Source: Lactobacillaceae bacterium
GTDB taxonomy: Bacteria > Bacillota > Bacilli > Lactobacillales > Lactobacillaceae
Reading direction: 5' to 3'
Assembly: GCA_031261865.1 (NCBI GenBank)
Contig: JAISIV010000118.1
Span: 1-22,715 of the forward strand
DNA: 22,715 bases
Shown here: positions 8,096 through 15,164 of the stretch, piece by piece
Layout of the letters: each line of letters opens with the position of its first letter
Numbering within the stretch: the stretch's first letter is position 1
The notes under the pieces: model-generated
The model's input: the letters and a program-made list of their open reading frames with translations, nothing else
Databases searched by the model: none
What the model was told of the DNA's origin: nothing
Translations under genes and position numbers: made by a program

Positions 8096-9046
8096 TTATG
8101 CGCTATAAGCGACTGGGTTTCCCCATACTGCATGGATTGATGAAACTTGACCAGGAGTAGTAGCACCAATCATTTGTCCACCACCAAGATAGATTTCAAC
8201 GTGGTATTCAGAACCAACACCACCCCAGAACAACAAGTCACCAGGTTGAGCTTGAGCAAGTGACTTTGGTTGTGAACCTTGGGCACGCAAGGTTGCGGCT
8301 TGTTGGTAAGTAGTACGTCCTAGGTTTGATTGACCTGAGTTGGCACGAACATATTGAACGAATCCAGAGCAATCAAAACCAGCAGTAGTTGAGCCACCCC
8401 ATACGTAAGGGATTCCAAGAATTGACTTAGCAGTTGCTAACCAACTTCCGGAAGCAGATGAAGTATTATCAGTTGCGGCTGGAGTAGTATTAACAGTTTC
8501 AGCAGCGGCTGGGGCTGATTGTGCAGGAGCTTCTGAAACCGGAGTAGTGTCTTGCACTGCAGCAGGTGCAGCTTCAACTTGTGTAGCAGCAGCAGTGTTT
8601 TCAGAAAGTTGCAAAACTTGACCAGGCACGATCAAAGTTGATCCACCGTTGTTAGCAACTAAAGTATCAAGACTTACACCGAAACGTTCAGCAATGGCAT
8701 ACATAGTGTCACCAGCTTTAACAGTCACAGTTCCATCAGCGTTCTTTTCAGAAACAGTTGAATCTGCAGAAGTTGTAGTAGTAGCAGTGGTTGCAACAGT
8801 ATTGTCAGCAACAGTCACAGCAACTCCGTTCACGTTTAAAGTAGAACCGGCAAGAATGTAGTTTGCATCAGCAAGACCATTTTCTTGAGCAATGGCATCA
8901 ACAGTAGTATCGAATTTTTGAGCAAGTCCCCAAACGGTGTCACCAGATTGGATATTAACTTGATCGGCAGAGGCAGAAACACCAGCACCCGCAAGAGCGG
9001 CTACAGTGGTTGAGGCTGCGATAATAGCGTTCTTTTTCTTAGTCAT
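8096..9046 (-). CDS. Secreted LysM-NlpC/P60 peptidoglycan endopeptidase
   Basis: 316 residues. The signal peptide MTKKKNAIIAASTTVAALAG ends with an Ala-rich cleavage site (about residue 27). Two LysM domains follow: QSGDTVWGLAQKFDTTVDAI (about 29-72) and KAGDTMYAIAERFGVSLDTL (about 107-148). Then comes an Ala/Pro/Thr-rich linker (about 150-200) and a C-terminal NlpC/P60 domain with catalytic Cys in FDCSGFV (C226) and His in YHVEIYLGGG (H282). It is expected to bind glycan strands and cut stem peptides during growth and daughter-cell separation. A GTG six codons upstream (9064) is possible, but the ATG at 9046 follows AAAGAGAGA and starts a standard signal peptide. Two WalR-type boxes lie upstream and a terminator follows, so it is a single-gene unit. 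High Ala/Thr content and more even codon use suggest strong expression. Confidence 0.93.
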   Translation of the reverse strand: MTKKKNAIIAASTTVAALAGAGVSASADQVNIQSGDTVWGLAQKFDTTVDAIAQENGLADANYILAGSTLNVNGVAVTVADNTVATTATTTTSADSTVSEKNADGTVTVKAGDTMYAIAERFGVSLDTLVANNGGSTLIVPGQVLQLSENTAAATQVEAAPAAVQDTTPVSEAPAQSAPAAAETVNTTPAATDNTSSASGSWLATAKSILGIPYVWGGSTTAGFDCSGFVQYVRANSGQSNLGRTTYQQAATLRAQGSQPKSLAQAQPGDLLFWGGVGSEYHVEIYLGGGQMIGATTPGQVSSIHAVWGNPVAYSA

Positions 9047-9108
9047 AATTTTCTCTCTTTGCACTTGATATATTTTTTCTCTAAAAAACTTAAGAGTTAT
9101 TTAAGCAC

Positions 9109-9137
9109 TTAATAATAGTAGTTCTACCGTGTAACAA
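9109..9137 (-). promoter_or_regulatory. Promoter of the LysM-NlpC/P60 gene
   Basis: Reading on the minus strand: -35 TTGTTA (9132-9137), a 17-bp spacer, and -10 TATTAA (9109-9114). This leaves a 5' leader of about 55 nt before the ATG at 9046. It is placed just downstream of the two WalR-like boxes. Confidence 0.5.
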
Positions 9138-9152
9138 CCTTTTTATTGAATA

Positions 9153-9188
9153 TTTACACTTTTTTTACAATGTTACATTTTTATTACA
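9153..9188 (-). promoter_or_regulatory. Two WalR (YycF)-type binding boxes
   Basis: On the minus strand, TGTAAT-N5-TGTAAC (9172-9188) and TGTAAA-N5-TGTAAA (9153-9169) lie in tandem 2 nt apart. Both match the established WalR consensus of two TGTWAH hexamers separated by 5 bp. They end 15 bp upstream of the -35, a position suited to activation. WalRK controls wall hydrolases in Firmicutes, which fits the gene. Confidence 0.72.
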
Positions 9189-9315
9189 CGGATAAACGGC
9201 GTAGTTAAAGGCTTTCGAGGATTTCGTACATTTTATACTTTATTAAAACATCTCAATTTCATACAAAGAACATATCTTAAACTTCTTTGCTTTCGTTATT
9301 GAAGATTAATCAACC

Positions 9316-10056
9316 TTATATTTTGTTAAATTTCTTTGCTCGTTCAGAAATTAGATCTTCAGTCCTTATATCGTTTAACGAATTTACAATCACCTTTTTA
9401 ATCAATTGAGCTTGTGTTTTTTTGTCGTCGTTTTTGGGAATTAAAACATCAGCAAAACCAATTTTCAATAAATCAACGGCGCGCATTGGCGAAATGTCTA
9501 GAATTTCATCCCCGCTGTATTTATCTTTTAAGATTGTTGACACTACTTCAGGGCTAGCAACGTTAAAAATAGCATCTTCTAACATCAAGATTCGATTCGT
9601 ATTGACGAACGCCAAAGCTCCGCCGGAATGTCCTTCAGATAAAATAACCCCAACATTTTTATAAGGATATTGACCCATCGCCAACATAAATTTCGCAATT
9701 GCAATGCTTTGGTTATCATTTTCGGATTGGACTGAAGCGTCGGCTCCAGGCATTTCAACAAAAGTGATTATTGGCAATTTTGCTTGGGTCGACAATTCAA
9801 GTGCTTCCAAGGCTGCTTTATAACCAGTTGAAGTCACAGCACCAAAATTAGTTGCCATTCGCTCAACTAAATCTCGTCCGCGAAAGGTAGCAATAATCGA
9901 AACTTTTTGTCCATCAAGAATTCCGGTTCCCGCAATTAAAGAAGGATGTTGATGAGGAGTTTTGAAGGGATCAAAATCAGTTACCTGGTTTTCTATGAAG
10001 TCCTTTGCATCAAACCGCTGAGCACTTCTTAATTCATTTAAGAGATTATTAGCCAT
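9316..10056 (-). CDS. accA: Acetyl-CoA carboxylase carboxyltransferase alpha subunit
   Basis: 246 residues. AccA pairs with AccD to transfer CO2 from carboxybiotin to acetyl-CoA, making malonyl-CoA for fatty acid synthesis. The crotonase-fold core is recognisable: GRDLVERMATNFGAVTSTGYKAALEALE, ITFVEMPGADAS, MGQYPYKNVGVILSEGHSGG and MLEDAIFNVASPE. It lacks much of the N-terminal helical part of the E. coli protein (about 320 residues), as is common for lactic acid bacteria. Its ATG lies 8 bp inside accD, with GGAGAAG as ribosome binding site, so the two subunits are translationally coupled. The downstream 250 bp to the LysM gene holds no strong hairpin that I can see. Confidence 0.94.
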   Translation of the reverse strand: MANNLLNELRSAQRFDAKDFIENQVTDFDPFKTPHQHPSLIAGTGILDGQKVSIIATFRGRDLVERMATNFGAVTSTGYKAALEALELSTQAKLPIITFVEMPGADASVQSENDNQSIAIAKFMLAMGQYPYKNVGVILSEGHSGGALAFVNTNRILMLEDAIFNVASPEVVSTILKDKYSGDEILDISPMRAVDLLKIGFADVLIPKNDDKKTQAQLIKKVIVNSLNDIRTEDLISERAKKFNKI

Positions 10057-10708
10057 TGAACTTCTCCTTTAAAAAAGTACTTACGGCTTCTGGTTTCAAA
10101 ATAGCTTCAATAATACCTTCTTCTTTTAGTCGATCAGGTTCTTGGAAATTTTCTGGAATTTCTTGGTGGAATTGTTTTCTAATTACTTCTTTACCAGTAA
10201 AACCAATTTGAGCTCCGACGACTGCCGCTGTAATATTGGCTTCAAAAGCGAACGATGCTGAAACTCCACCCATAGTCGGGTCGGCCAGAATATTAATAGA
10301 TGGTAAGTTAGCCTCTCTTAATTTTTGGTAGGCATCTTGGATTGTCACCATTTGAATGACGGCAAAAATACCTTCTTGAAGTCTTGCTCCACCTGAAGCG
10401 GTGACGGCGACAAATGGCAACTTCTTTTCAATAGCAAGATTTATAGCGTTGACCATTTTTTTACCAACGCCATAAGACATTGTTCCCATCAGAAATTCTG
10501 GTTCAAAAATCGCCAGCACAAATTCCAAACCTTCTAGACTAGCGATTCCGGTTAGCACGGCTTCATCGAGACCTGTTTTTTTACGAGCATCATCTAGTTT
10601 TTGTTTATAATCCGGAAACTCAAAAAAATCTGATTTGAAGTTTGTCGTGAAACTTTCAAAATCAGATAATTTCAAATATTCTAACCATTGTTGAGAACTA
10701 ATACGCAT
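10049..10708 (-). CDS. accD: Acetyl-CoA carboxylase carboxyltransferase beta subunit lacking the zinc ribbon
   Basis: 219 residues. The carboxyltransferase core is intact: FPDYKQKLDDARKKTGLDEA, ASGGARLQEGIFAVIQM, LADPTMGGVSASFAFEANI and IGFTGKEVIRKQ. Normal AccD is about 280-290 residues and begins with a four-cysteine zinc ribbon. Here the protein starts MRISSQQWLEYL, which aligns with the segment just after the last zinc-ribbon cysteines (RISAQERL in relatives), and the whole protein contains no cysteine. Upstream DNA is the coding end of fabH, so no exon-like remainder or frameshift explains the loss. The ATG overlaps the fabH stop (TAATG), showing tight coupling. The core assignment is certain; how RNA or partner binding is managed without the ribbon is open. 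Confidence 0.92.
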   Translation of the reverse strand: MRISSQQWLEYLKLSDFESFTTNFKSDFFEFPDYKQKLDDARKKTGLDEAVLTGIASLEGLEFVLAIFEPEFLMGTMSYGVGKKMVNAINLAIEKKLPFVAVTASGGARLQEGIFAVIQMVTIQDAYQKLREANLPSINILADPTMGGVSASFAFEANITAAVVGAQIGFTGKEVIRKQFHQEIPENFQEPDRLKEEGIIEAILKPEAVSTFLKEKFNG

Positions 10709-11676
10709 TATTTCATTTCTAATAATAACGAACCGTATGAAACGCCGGCTCCAAAACCAGTAAGCAAAATTCTCTTGTTCGACAAATCTTGACTTCTGCT
10801 CAATTGATCAAACCCCATCGCAATTCCAGCTGAAGATGTGTTTCCGTATTGGTCGACATTAACAACGAATTTATCCATTGGTTGATTTAATTTTTCAGCA
10901 ATCTTTTCAATGATTCTTAAATTTGCTTGGTGGGTAATATAAAAATCAATATCGTCAGGTGTTAAGTTTTGGTTCGCTAGGAATTCCAACATATGTTCAG
11001 GAACTACGGTTGTTGCAAATTCAAACACTTCACGACCTTCTTGATGGAAAGCGTCTGTTTTTGGATAATTAGCAGCAGCAATTTCGGTTAATGGGGCCAC
11101 GTGTCCAGAATGGATTGCGCGGTCGTTTCCACGAGTTTGCATGCGTTCAGCCACAAGCATTTTGTCGTCGGCTGGAACAACAACGGCGGCTCCGGCACCA
11201 TCGCCAAAGAAGACGGTTGAAGTACGGTCGGTGAAATCCATCATCTTAGAATTAACTTCAGCAGAAATCACAAGGGCCGCTTTATATTGTCCGCTAGAAA
11301 CGAACTTATCAGCAGTCGACATAGCGAAAATGAATCCAGAGCAAGCAGTATTGATGTCGTAGGCCCAGGCATTTGTAGCTCCAATGTTTCGTTGAACTAG
11401 TGCGGCAGTGGCTGGAGTTAAATTATCAGGAGTGATTGTGCTGACAATAATTAAATCGATATCTTCAGCTTTTACCCCAGCATCAGCGAGGGCTATTTGA
11501 GCCGCTTTAGTTGCTAAATCAGAGGTGTTTTCACCTTGTAATGAAATGTGGCGATTATGAATTCCAGTATGAGCAACAATCCACTCGTCATTAGTTTCCA
11601 TAACGGCAGCTAATTGATCATTTGAAATTACATCTGAGGGCACATAGTGTCCAGTACCAATAACTTTTGATCCCAT
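10708..11676 (-). CDS. fabH: 3-oxoacyl-ACP synthase III (KAS III)
   Basis: 322 residues. FabH condenses acetyl-CoA with malonyl-ACP to start type II fatty acid synthesis. The Cys-His-Asn triad is visible: C112 in NTACSGF, His in FYITHQANLRI and Asn in QYGNTSSAG. The end motif LLTGFGAGVSYGSLL is standard. It leads a three-gene unit with accD and accA; the rest of the usual fab cluster (fabD, fabG, fabF, accB, fabZ, accC) is absent from the window. The ATG is unusual: the only good Shine-Dalgarno, GAAAGGA (11806-11812), is separated from it by a 117-bp hairpin element. The bases directly before the ATG (TAAACAAAT) hold no ribosome binding site. Confidence 0.95.
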   Translation of the reverse strand: MGSKVIGTGHYVPSDVISNDQLAAVMETNDEWIVAHTGIHNRHISLQGENTSDLATKAAQIALADAGVKAEDIDLIIVSTITPDNLTPATAALVQRNIGATNAWAYDINTACSGFIFAMSTADKFVSSGQYKAALVISAEVNSKMMDFTDRTSTVFFGDGAGAAVVVPADDKMLVAERMQTRGNDRAIHSGHVAPLTEIAAANYPKTDAFHQEGREVFEFATTVVPEHMLEFLANQNLTPDDIDFYITHQANLRIIEKIAEKLNQPMDKFVVNVDQYGNTSSAGIAMGFDQLSRSQDLSNKRILLTGFGAGVSYGSLLLEMK

Positions 11677-11685
11677 ATTTGTTTA

Positions 11686-11802
11686 GAGCGCAAGGCAAAG
11701 CGATTATCGCCGTAGCGTCAAGCCGCCTTAAATTGAAAATCGAACGTAGTGAAGATTTTTGATTTAAGGTGCTTAGAGCCTAGGTGATGCTTTGCCGAGC
11801 GC
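11686..11802 (+). repeat. GAGCGC-bounded structured element, copy 1 (fabH leader)
   Basis: 117 bp running from a GAGCGC box (11686-11691) to a second one (11797-11802). The ends pair: GCGC with GCGC, an AA/GA internal loop, then GGCAAAGC (11694-11701) with GCTTTGCC (11789-11796). Inside lies a 16-bp stem, 11726-11741 with 11754-11769, fully paired as + strand RNA with two G-U pairs. GTTT (AAAC on the gene strand) flanks both ends (11681-11684 and 11803-11806), like a short target duplication. It lies between the fabH Shine-Dalgarno and ATG. Strand is given as + because of the G-U evidence; the genes read minus. Confidence 0.7.
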
Positions 11803-11818
11803 GTTTCCTTTCTTAATA

Positions 11819-11928
11819 GAGCGCTATTGACCGGGGACCAGCACGACGTAAGAACGCCTCTAAAATAAAATGTTTAAGGAGCATTTTCTTATGAGTCCTT
11901 ACATTTGCTTTGCAGTCCAACGGAGCGC
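11819..11928 (+). repeat. GAGCGC-bounded structured element, copy 2 (tandem with copy 1)
   Basis: 110 bp between GAGCGC boxes at 11819-11824 and 11923-11928, preceded by TA and followed by GTTT as in the other copies. GCGC pairs with GCGC; further in GGAC (11834-11837) can pair with GTCC, and the inner hairpin pairs AAATGT with ACATTT and AAGGA with TCCTT. The interior has no clear sequence similarity to copies 1 and 3. It lies between the 47-residue membrane-peptide gene and copy 1, so unlike the others it is not directly before a start codon. Confidence 0.6.
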
Positions 11929-11944
11929 GTTTACAAATTAAACC

Positions 11945-12088
11945 TTATTTCCGATTCCAATTATTTCTAATGTAAATCAACAATGCAATGACAAGCACTG
12001 GAATAAAAATAATAGTTAGAAAATGAAAAACAGATGATACAACAGCGACAAATAACAAAATTGCTAGAAAGACTAATAATATCGGCAT
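11945..12088 (-). CDS. Small membrane peptide, 47 residues
   Basis: This short gene starts at the ATG 1 nt after the htrA stop. Its ribosome binding site GGAGAA is formed by the last htrA codons, giving ideal spacing and coupling. The product begins MPILLVFLAILLFVAVVSSV and is almost entirely hydrophobic up to about residue 40, then ends in a basic tail, RNNWNRK. It would span the membrane once as a long helix or twice as a tight hairpin around the Pro near residue 30, with the basic tail inside. I do not recognise the family. Its tight link to the membrane protease HtrA suggests a partner or modulator; this is inference. It is not a remnant of a PDZ domain. The ribosome binding site and coding frame make a real gene likely. 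Confidence 0.7.
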   Translation of the reverse strand: MPILLVFLAILLFVAVVSSVFHFLTIIFIPVLVIALLIYIRNNWNRK

Positions 12089-12089
12089 T

Positions 12090-12974
12090 TTATTCTCCTA
12101 AGATTTCGGCGATGACTTTTTGAACAGTATCACTAGGAATTGCAAATCCCATTCCTTCAACGGATGAAGTTCCATCTGTTGAAGTTGAGACTTTCATCGA
12201 ATTTATACCAACCACTTGGCCATCATAATTGATTAATGCTCCACCTGAATTACCGGGATTAATAGCGGCATCTGTTTGCAAGGCTTTCAAAGAAATATCT
12301 CCTTCACTGACTTCACGGTTGGTGGCCGAAATAATTCCAGCAGTAAGAGTAGACGCATAAGCTGAACCAAGAGGTGATCCTAAGGCAAGCACTGGCTGTC
12401 CGACCGATACCTTGCTTGAATCGGCAAAACTAGCAACAGTTGAAACAACATCTTTTTTAACTCTAATCACGGCTAAATCTTTAGTTTTATCAGTCCCCAT
12501 TAATTTAGCAGTAGCGGTTTTTCCATTGGAAGTGAGGATTGTCAACTTACTTGCACCATCGACCACGTGGTTGTTGGTGACGATATAAGCGTATTGACTA
12601 TCTTTTTTAAAGACCACCCCTGAACCTTCAGAAGTTAATTGCAGTTCTGAATCCTGAGAGGAACCTTGAACAGTTTGGCCGTTTTGTTCCATCCATTGCT
12701 CAAACCAAGATGGAATTTGAGAGGACTGGCTTTGGTAATTTTCAACAGTCACCACAGCTCCCTTCATCTTGGTATAGGCTTTTTCAGCATCCGTAGTTGG
12801 TACATTGGTGAGTTTTACGACACTAGTAGTCGCACCAACGTTTGATTTGTCACTCACAGAGGTACTAGGATTTAAAACCAGAAAATAAAAAACTAGCATC
12901 ACCAAGACTGCACCAACCACGGCAGACAAAATAGATACTAGAAAATAATTTGTATTCGAATCTTTATTTGACAT
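12090..12974 (-). CDS. htrA: HtrA/DegP-type membrane-anchored serine protease without PDZ domain
   Basis: 294 residues. One N-terminal membrane helix (about 11-33) anchors an extracellular trypsin-fold protease. The triad is His136 (VTNNHVVDGA), Asp166 (TKDLAVIRV) and Ser243 (NPGNSGGALIN). The protein stops at GMGFAIPSDTVQKVIAEILG, just where the PDZ domain begins in usual HtrA (about 390-430 residues). The stop is followed at once by the next gene's start, so this is not a recent truncation. HtrA degrades misfolded exported proteins; loss of PDZ should change substrate gating. An adjacent GTG at 12977 is an alternative start. There is no Shine-Dalgarno, and TATAAA lies about 8-11 nt upstream, overlapping the end of the guanylate kinase-like gene 10 nt away. 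Confidence 0.9.
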   Translation of the reverse strand: MSNKDSNTNYFLVSILSAVVGAVLVMLVFYFLVLNPSTSVSDKSNVGATTSVVKLTNVPTTDAEKAYTKMKGAVVTVENYQSQSSQIPSWFEQWMEQNGQTVQGSSQDSELQLTSEGSGVVFKKDSQYAYIVTNNHVVDGASKLTILTSNGKTATAKLMGTDKTKDLAVIRVKKDVVSTVASFADSSKVSVGQPVLALGSPLGSAYASTLTAGIISATNREVSEGDISLKALQTDAAINPGNSGGALINYDGQVVGINSMKVSTSTDGTSSVEGMGFAIPSDTVQKVIAEILGE

Positions 12975-12986
12975 CACTAATATATT

Positions 12987-13568
12987 TTATAGCGTTTCGA
13001 GAAGTTTTTTAAACAACTCATCAACACGCTTAGTTGTGTCGTCCCAAGCATCGTTATAAATTATGGATGCTTTTTCTTGAAGTTCAGCCGGCAAAACCAT
13101 GTCGCGCTCGAATTCTTCAGATTGAGTGCGAGCTTCAATTTCTTCGGGTTTGTCGCCACGAGCCACTAGGCGGCCTTTGAATTCTTCAAAATCGGATGTG
13201 GTAATAAACCAAATATCAGCGGTACTGCCGAGTTCATTTTTATAAGTAATCGCTCCAACGGTATCAACGACAATCACGATTAGGCCAGGGTGAGGTGTGT
13301 TTTGCGATTGTTCGAAAGCGCGGTCAAGACCTTCATGAGATGAACCATACTTTTTACCTGAAAATTCAACACGCTCAATAAAATGGTTTTTTTCAAAACT
13401 CTCTTGGTCTTCAAAATAATAGTCCACGCCATCTTTTTCAGAACCACGAGGGCGACGAGTAGTGTGTGTGATCACTTTTGGTAGCTCATATTTATCAGTT
13501 AGATAATTAGCTACAGTCGTTTTACCAGCGCCGGAAGCACCTGTTATTACAATTACACGCTTTTCCAT
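12987..13568 (-). CDS. Guanylate kinase-like protein
   Basis: 193 residues with guanylate kinase fold features: P-loop TGASGAGKTT (residues about 9-18), the GMP-binding stretch THTTRRPRGSEKDGVDYYF, KYGSS, and a lid/Arg region RLVARGDKPEEIEARTQSEE. The canonical YGTP and LDIDVQGA motifs are changed (YGSSHEGLD; VIVVDTVGA), so this is probably a paralogue of the housekeeping enzyme rather than gmk itself, which is usually found next to rpoZ. Substrate is uncertain. It follows the ABC-F gene by 17 nt, with TATAAT (13578-13583) 9 nt before its ATG and no Shine-Dalgarno. Confidence 0.8.
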   Translation of the reverse strand: MEKRVIVITGASGAGKTTVANYLTDKYELPKVITHTTRRPRGSEKDGVDYYFEDQESFEKNHFIERVEFSGKKYGSSHEGLDRAFEQSQNTPHPGLIVIVVDTVGAITYKNELGSTADIWFITTSDFEEFKGRLVARGDKPEEIEARTQSEEFERDMVLPAELQEKASIIYNDAWDDTTKRVDELFKKLLETL

Positions 13569-13585
13569 ATTTAAAAAATTATATA

Positions 13586-15157
13586 TTAAAGTCCTTCATC
13601 ACTTGGGGTTTGATTTGAAATACTTGCAATGTCAACAACCTGGTCAACTAAACCATCGTAAAAGCCTGGTTCGTGGGAGACGATTATGACACTTCCAGGG
13701 AACTTAATTAGAGCTTTTTTAAGCGCTTGTTTAGTTGTTTCATCTAAGTGGTTTGTTGGCTCATCGAGAATTAGAAAATTAGATTCAATTAATTCCATCA
13801 ATGCTAGCTTAACTTTAGTCTGTTCTCCACCGGAAAGTAATCCGATTTCTTTCATTGCATTGGTTCCGTTGATGCCGGCACGGCCAAGACGATTTCTTAA
13901 AGTTTTGCCTTCTTCTTTTGGAAAGGCTTGTTGCATGATTTGGAGTGGAGTTTGTCGTTCATTGTCCCAAACCAAATCTTGAGAAAAGTAGTTGGCCTTG
14001 GCTGAAGGAGAAAATGAGAACTTTCCTGAAAGGGGCGTAAGGTATCCCAAAATAGTTTTAATTAGAGTCGATTTACCGGCCCCATTAAAGCCGGCAAAAG
14101 CAACTTTATCACCGGCACTCATTTGGAAAGTAATCGGGTTCAAAATTGGGTGGTCTTTTTCGTAACCGACAACTAATTGATTTGTTTTAACGGCCTCCAT
14201 GGAAGCGGATTCAACATAAGGGAAATCAAAAGTGGCGCGCGGGTTTTCTTCAGGACGTTCGAGAACTTCCATACGATCAAGCATCTTTTGGCGGCCCCTA
14301 GCCATTTTGGCAGTTGAAGCACGAGCTTTATTTTTAGCAATAAACTTTTCGGTTTTAGCAATTACTTCTTGTTGCTTTTCATATTGTTTGATTTGTTGCT
14401 CAGTACGCTCATCTTTAGTACGCATGGCCTGTTTAAAATTACCACGGTACTTAGTAATTTTTCCAAAGGAGACATCAAGAATGGCATTTGTCACTGCATC
14501 CAAGAAATCAAAATCGTGGGAAATAACAAGAGCCGCCCCTTCGTAACTTTGAAGATAATTTTCGAGCCATTCAATGTGGGCCACATCCAAATAGTTTGTA
14601 GGCTCATCCAAGATGATTATGTCGTTATCTTCAAGCAAGAGTTTAGCTAGGATGATTTTGGCACGTTGTCCGCCAGACATTTCATTGATAATGTGGTCAC
14701 GACCGATTGCATTTAAGCCAAGACCCGTAATAATTTGCTCAACTTTTTGATCAATAGAATAGAAGTCTGCGGCGTCCAATTCTTCTTGCATACGACTTGC
14801 ACGTTCAAGCAATTTATCATCCATTGTTTCGGCATACTTGGTATAAAGATTGGTCATCGCCGCTTCAGTTTTATAAAGATCAGCATAAGCGGTGTGCAAA
14901 AAACCTTCCAGTGTTGAGTTTTCTGGAATATCGGCATATTGATCGAGATAGCCAATTTTGATATTTTTTTGCCAATCAATGCGACCACTGACCGGTAAAA
15001 CCTGATTGGTCAAAATTTTAATAAGAGTAGATTTACCGGCACCATTTTGGCCGACAATCCCGATATGTTCACCCTTGTTAACCTGAAATTCCGCATCAGA
15101 ATAAAGAGGTTTATCGGGGTAACTCATAGTAAGTTCAGAAACTTCAAGTAATGCCAT
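13586..15157 (-). CDS. ABC-F family ATPase (translation factor type)
   Basis: 523 residues with two ABC domains and no membrane segments. Domain 1 has Walker A GQNGAGKST (about 36-44), signature MSGGQRAK and Walker B IIILDEPTNYLD. Domain 2 has GFNGAGKST, LSGGEQTK and FLILDEPTNHLD. Between them is the charged, helical linker (KQYEKQQEVIAKTEKFIAKN) that reaches into the ribosomal E/P site region in ABC-F proteins. It resembles Bacillus YfmM/YkpA-like housekeeping members more than the antibiotic-resistance ones, by eye only. Its Shine-Dalgarno GAAAGGA (15281-15287) is split from the ATG by a 113-bp hairpin element; the ten bases before the ATG contain none. It heads a probable unit with the guanylate kinase-like gene, htrA and the small peptide. 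Confidence 0.93.
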   Translation of the reverse strand: MALLEVSELTMSYPDKPLYSDAEFQVNKGEHIGIVGQNGAGKSTLIKILTNQVLPVSGRIDWQKNIKIGYLDQYADIPENSTLEGFLHTAYADLYKTEAAMTNLYTKYAETMDDKLLERASRMQEELDAADFYSIDQKVEQIITGLGLNAIGRDHIINEMSGGQRAKIILAKLLLEDNDIIILDEPTNYLDVAHIEWLENYLQSYEGAALVISHDFDFLDAVTNAILDVSFGKITKYRGNFKQAMRTKDERTEQQIKQYEKQQEVIAKTEKFIAKNKARASTAKMARGRQKMLDRMEVLERPEENPRATFDFPYVESASMEAVKTNQLVVGYEKDHPILNPITFQMSAGDKVAFAGFNGAGKSTLIKTILGYLTPLSGKFSFSPSAKANYFSQDLVWDNERQTPLQIMQQAFPKEEGKTLRNRLGRAGINGTNAMKEIGLLSGGEQTKVKLALMELIESNFLILDEPTNHLDETTKQALKKALIKFPGSVIIVSHEPGFYDGLVDQVVDIASISNQTPSDEGL

Positions 15158-15164
15158 ATGTATA

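Noticed and set aside
9190..9315. Terminator after accA.
   Set aside because: Only short, weak hairpins and no clear T-tract following a stable stem; termination may be elsewhere.
10049..10720. Frameshift hiding the AccD zinc ribbon.
   Set aside because: The upstream sequence is the in-frame, conserved end of fabH; no CxxC-coding stretch appears in any frame there.
11844..11907. Possible 23-codon leader peptide inside structured element copy 2 on the minus strand, preceded by AAGGA.
   Set aside because: Copies 1 and 3 have no matching reading frame, and the proposed ATG lies in the inner hairpin loop; most likely chance.
11677..11944. T-box or other known riboswitch upstream of fabH.
   Set aside because: No T-box sequence (GGTGGNACCGCG), AG bulge or terminator/antiterminator pair is seen, and the three related elements share no internal conserved core as a ligand-binding riboswitch would.
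14369..14917. Long reading frames antisense to the ABC-F gene.
   Set aside because: They are shadows of a well-conserved coding frame, with no ribosome binding site and no recognisable product.
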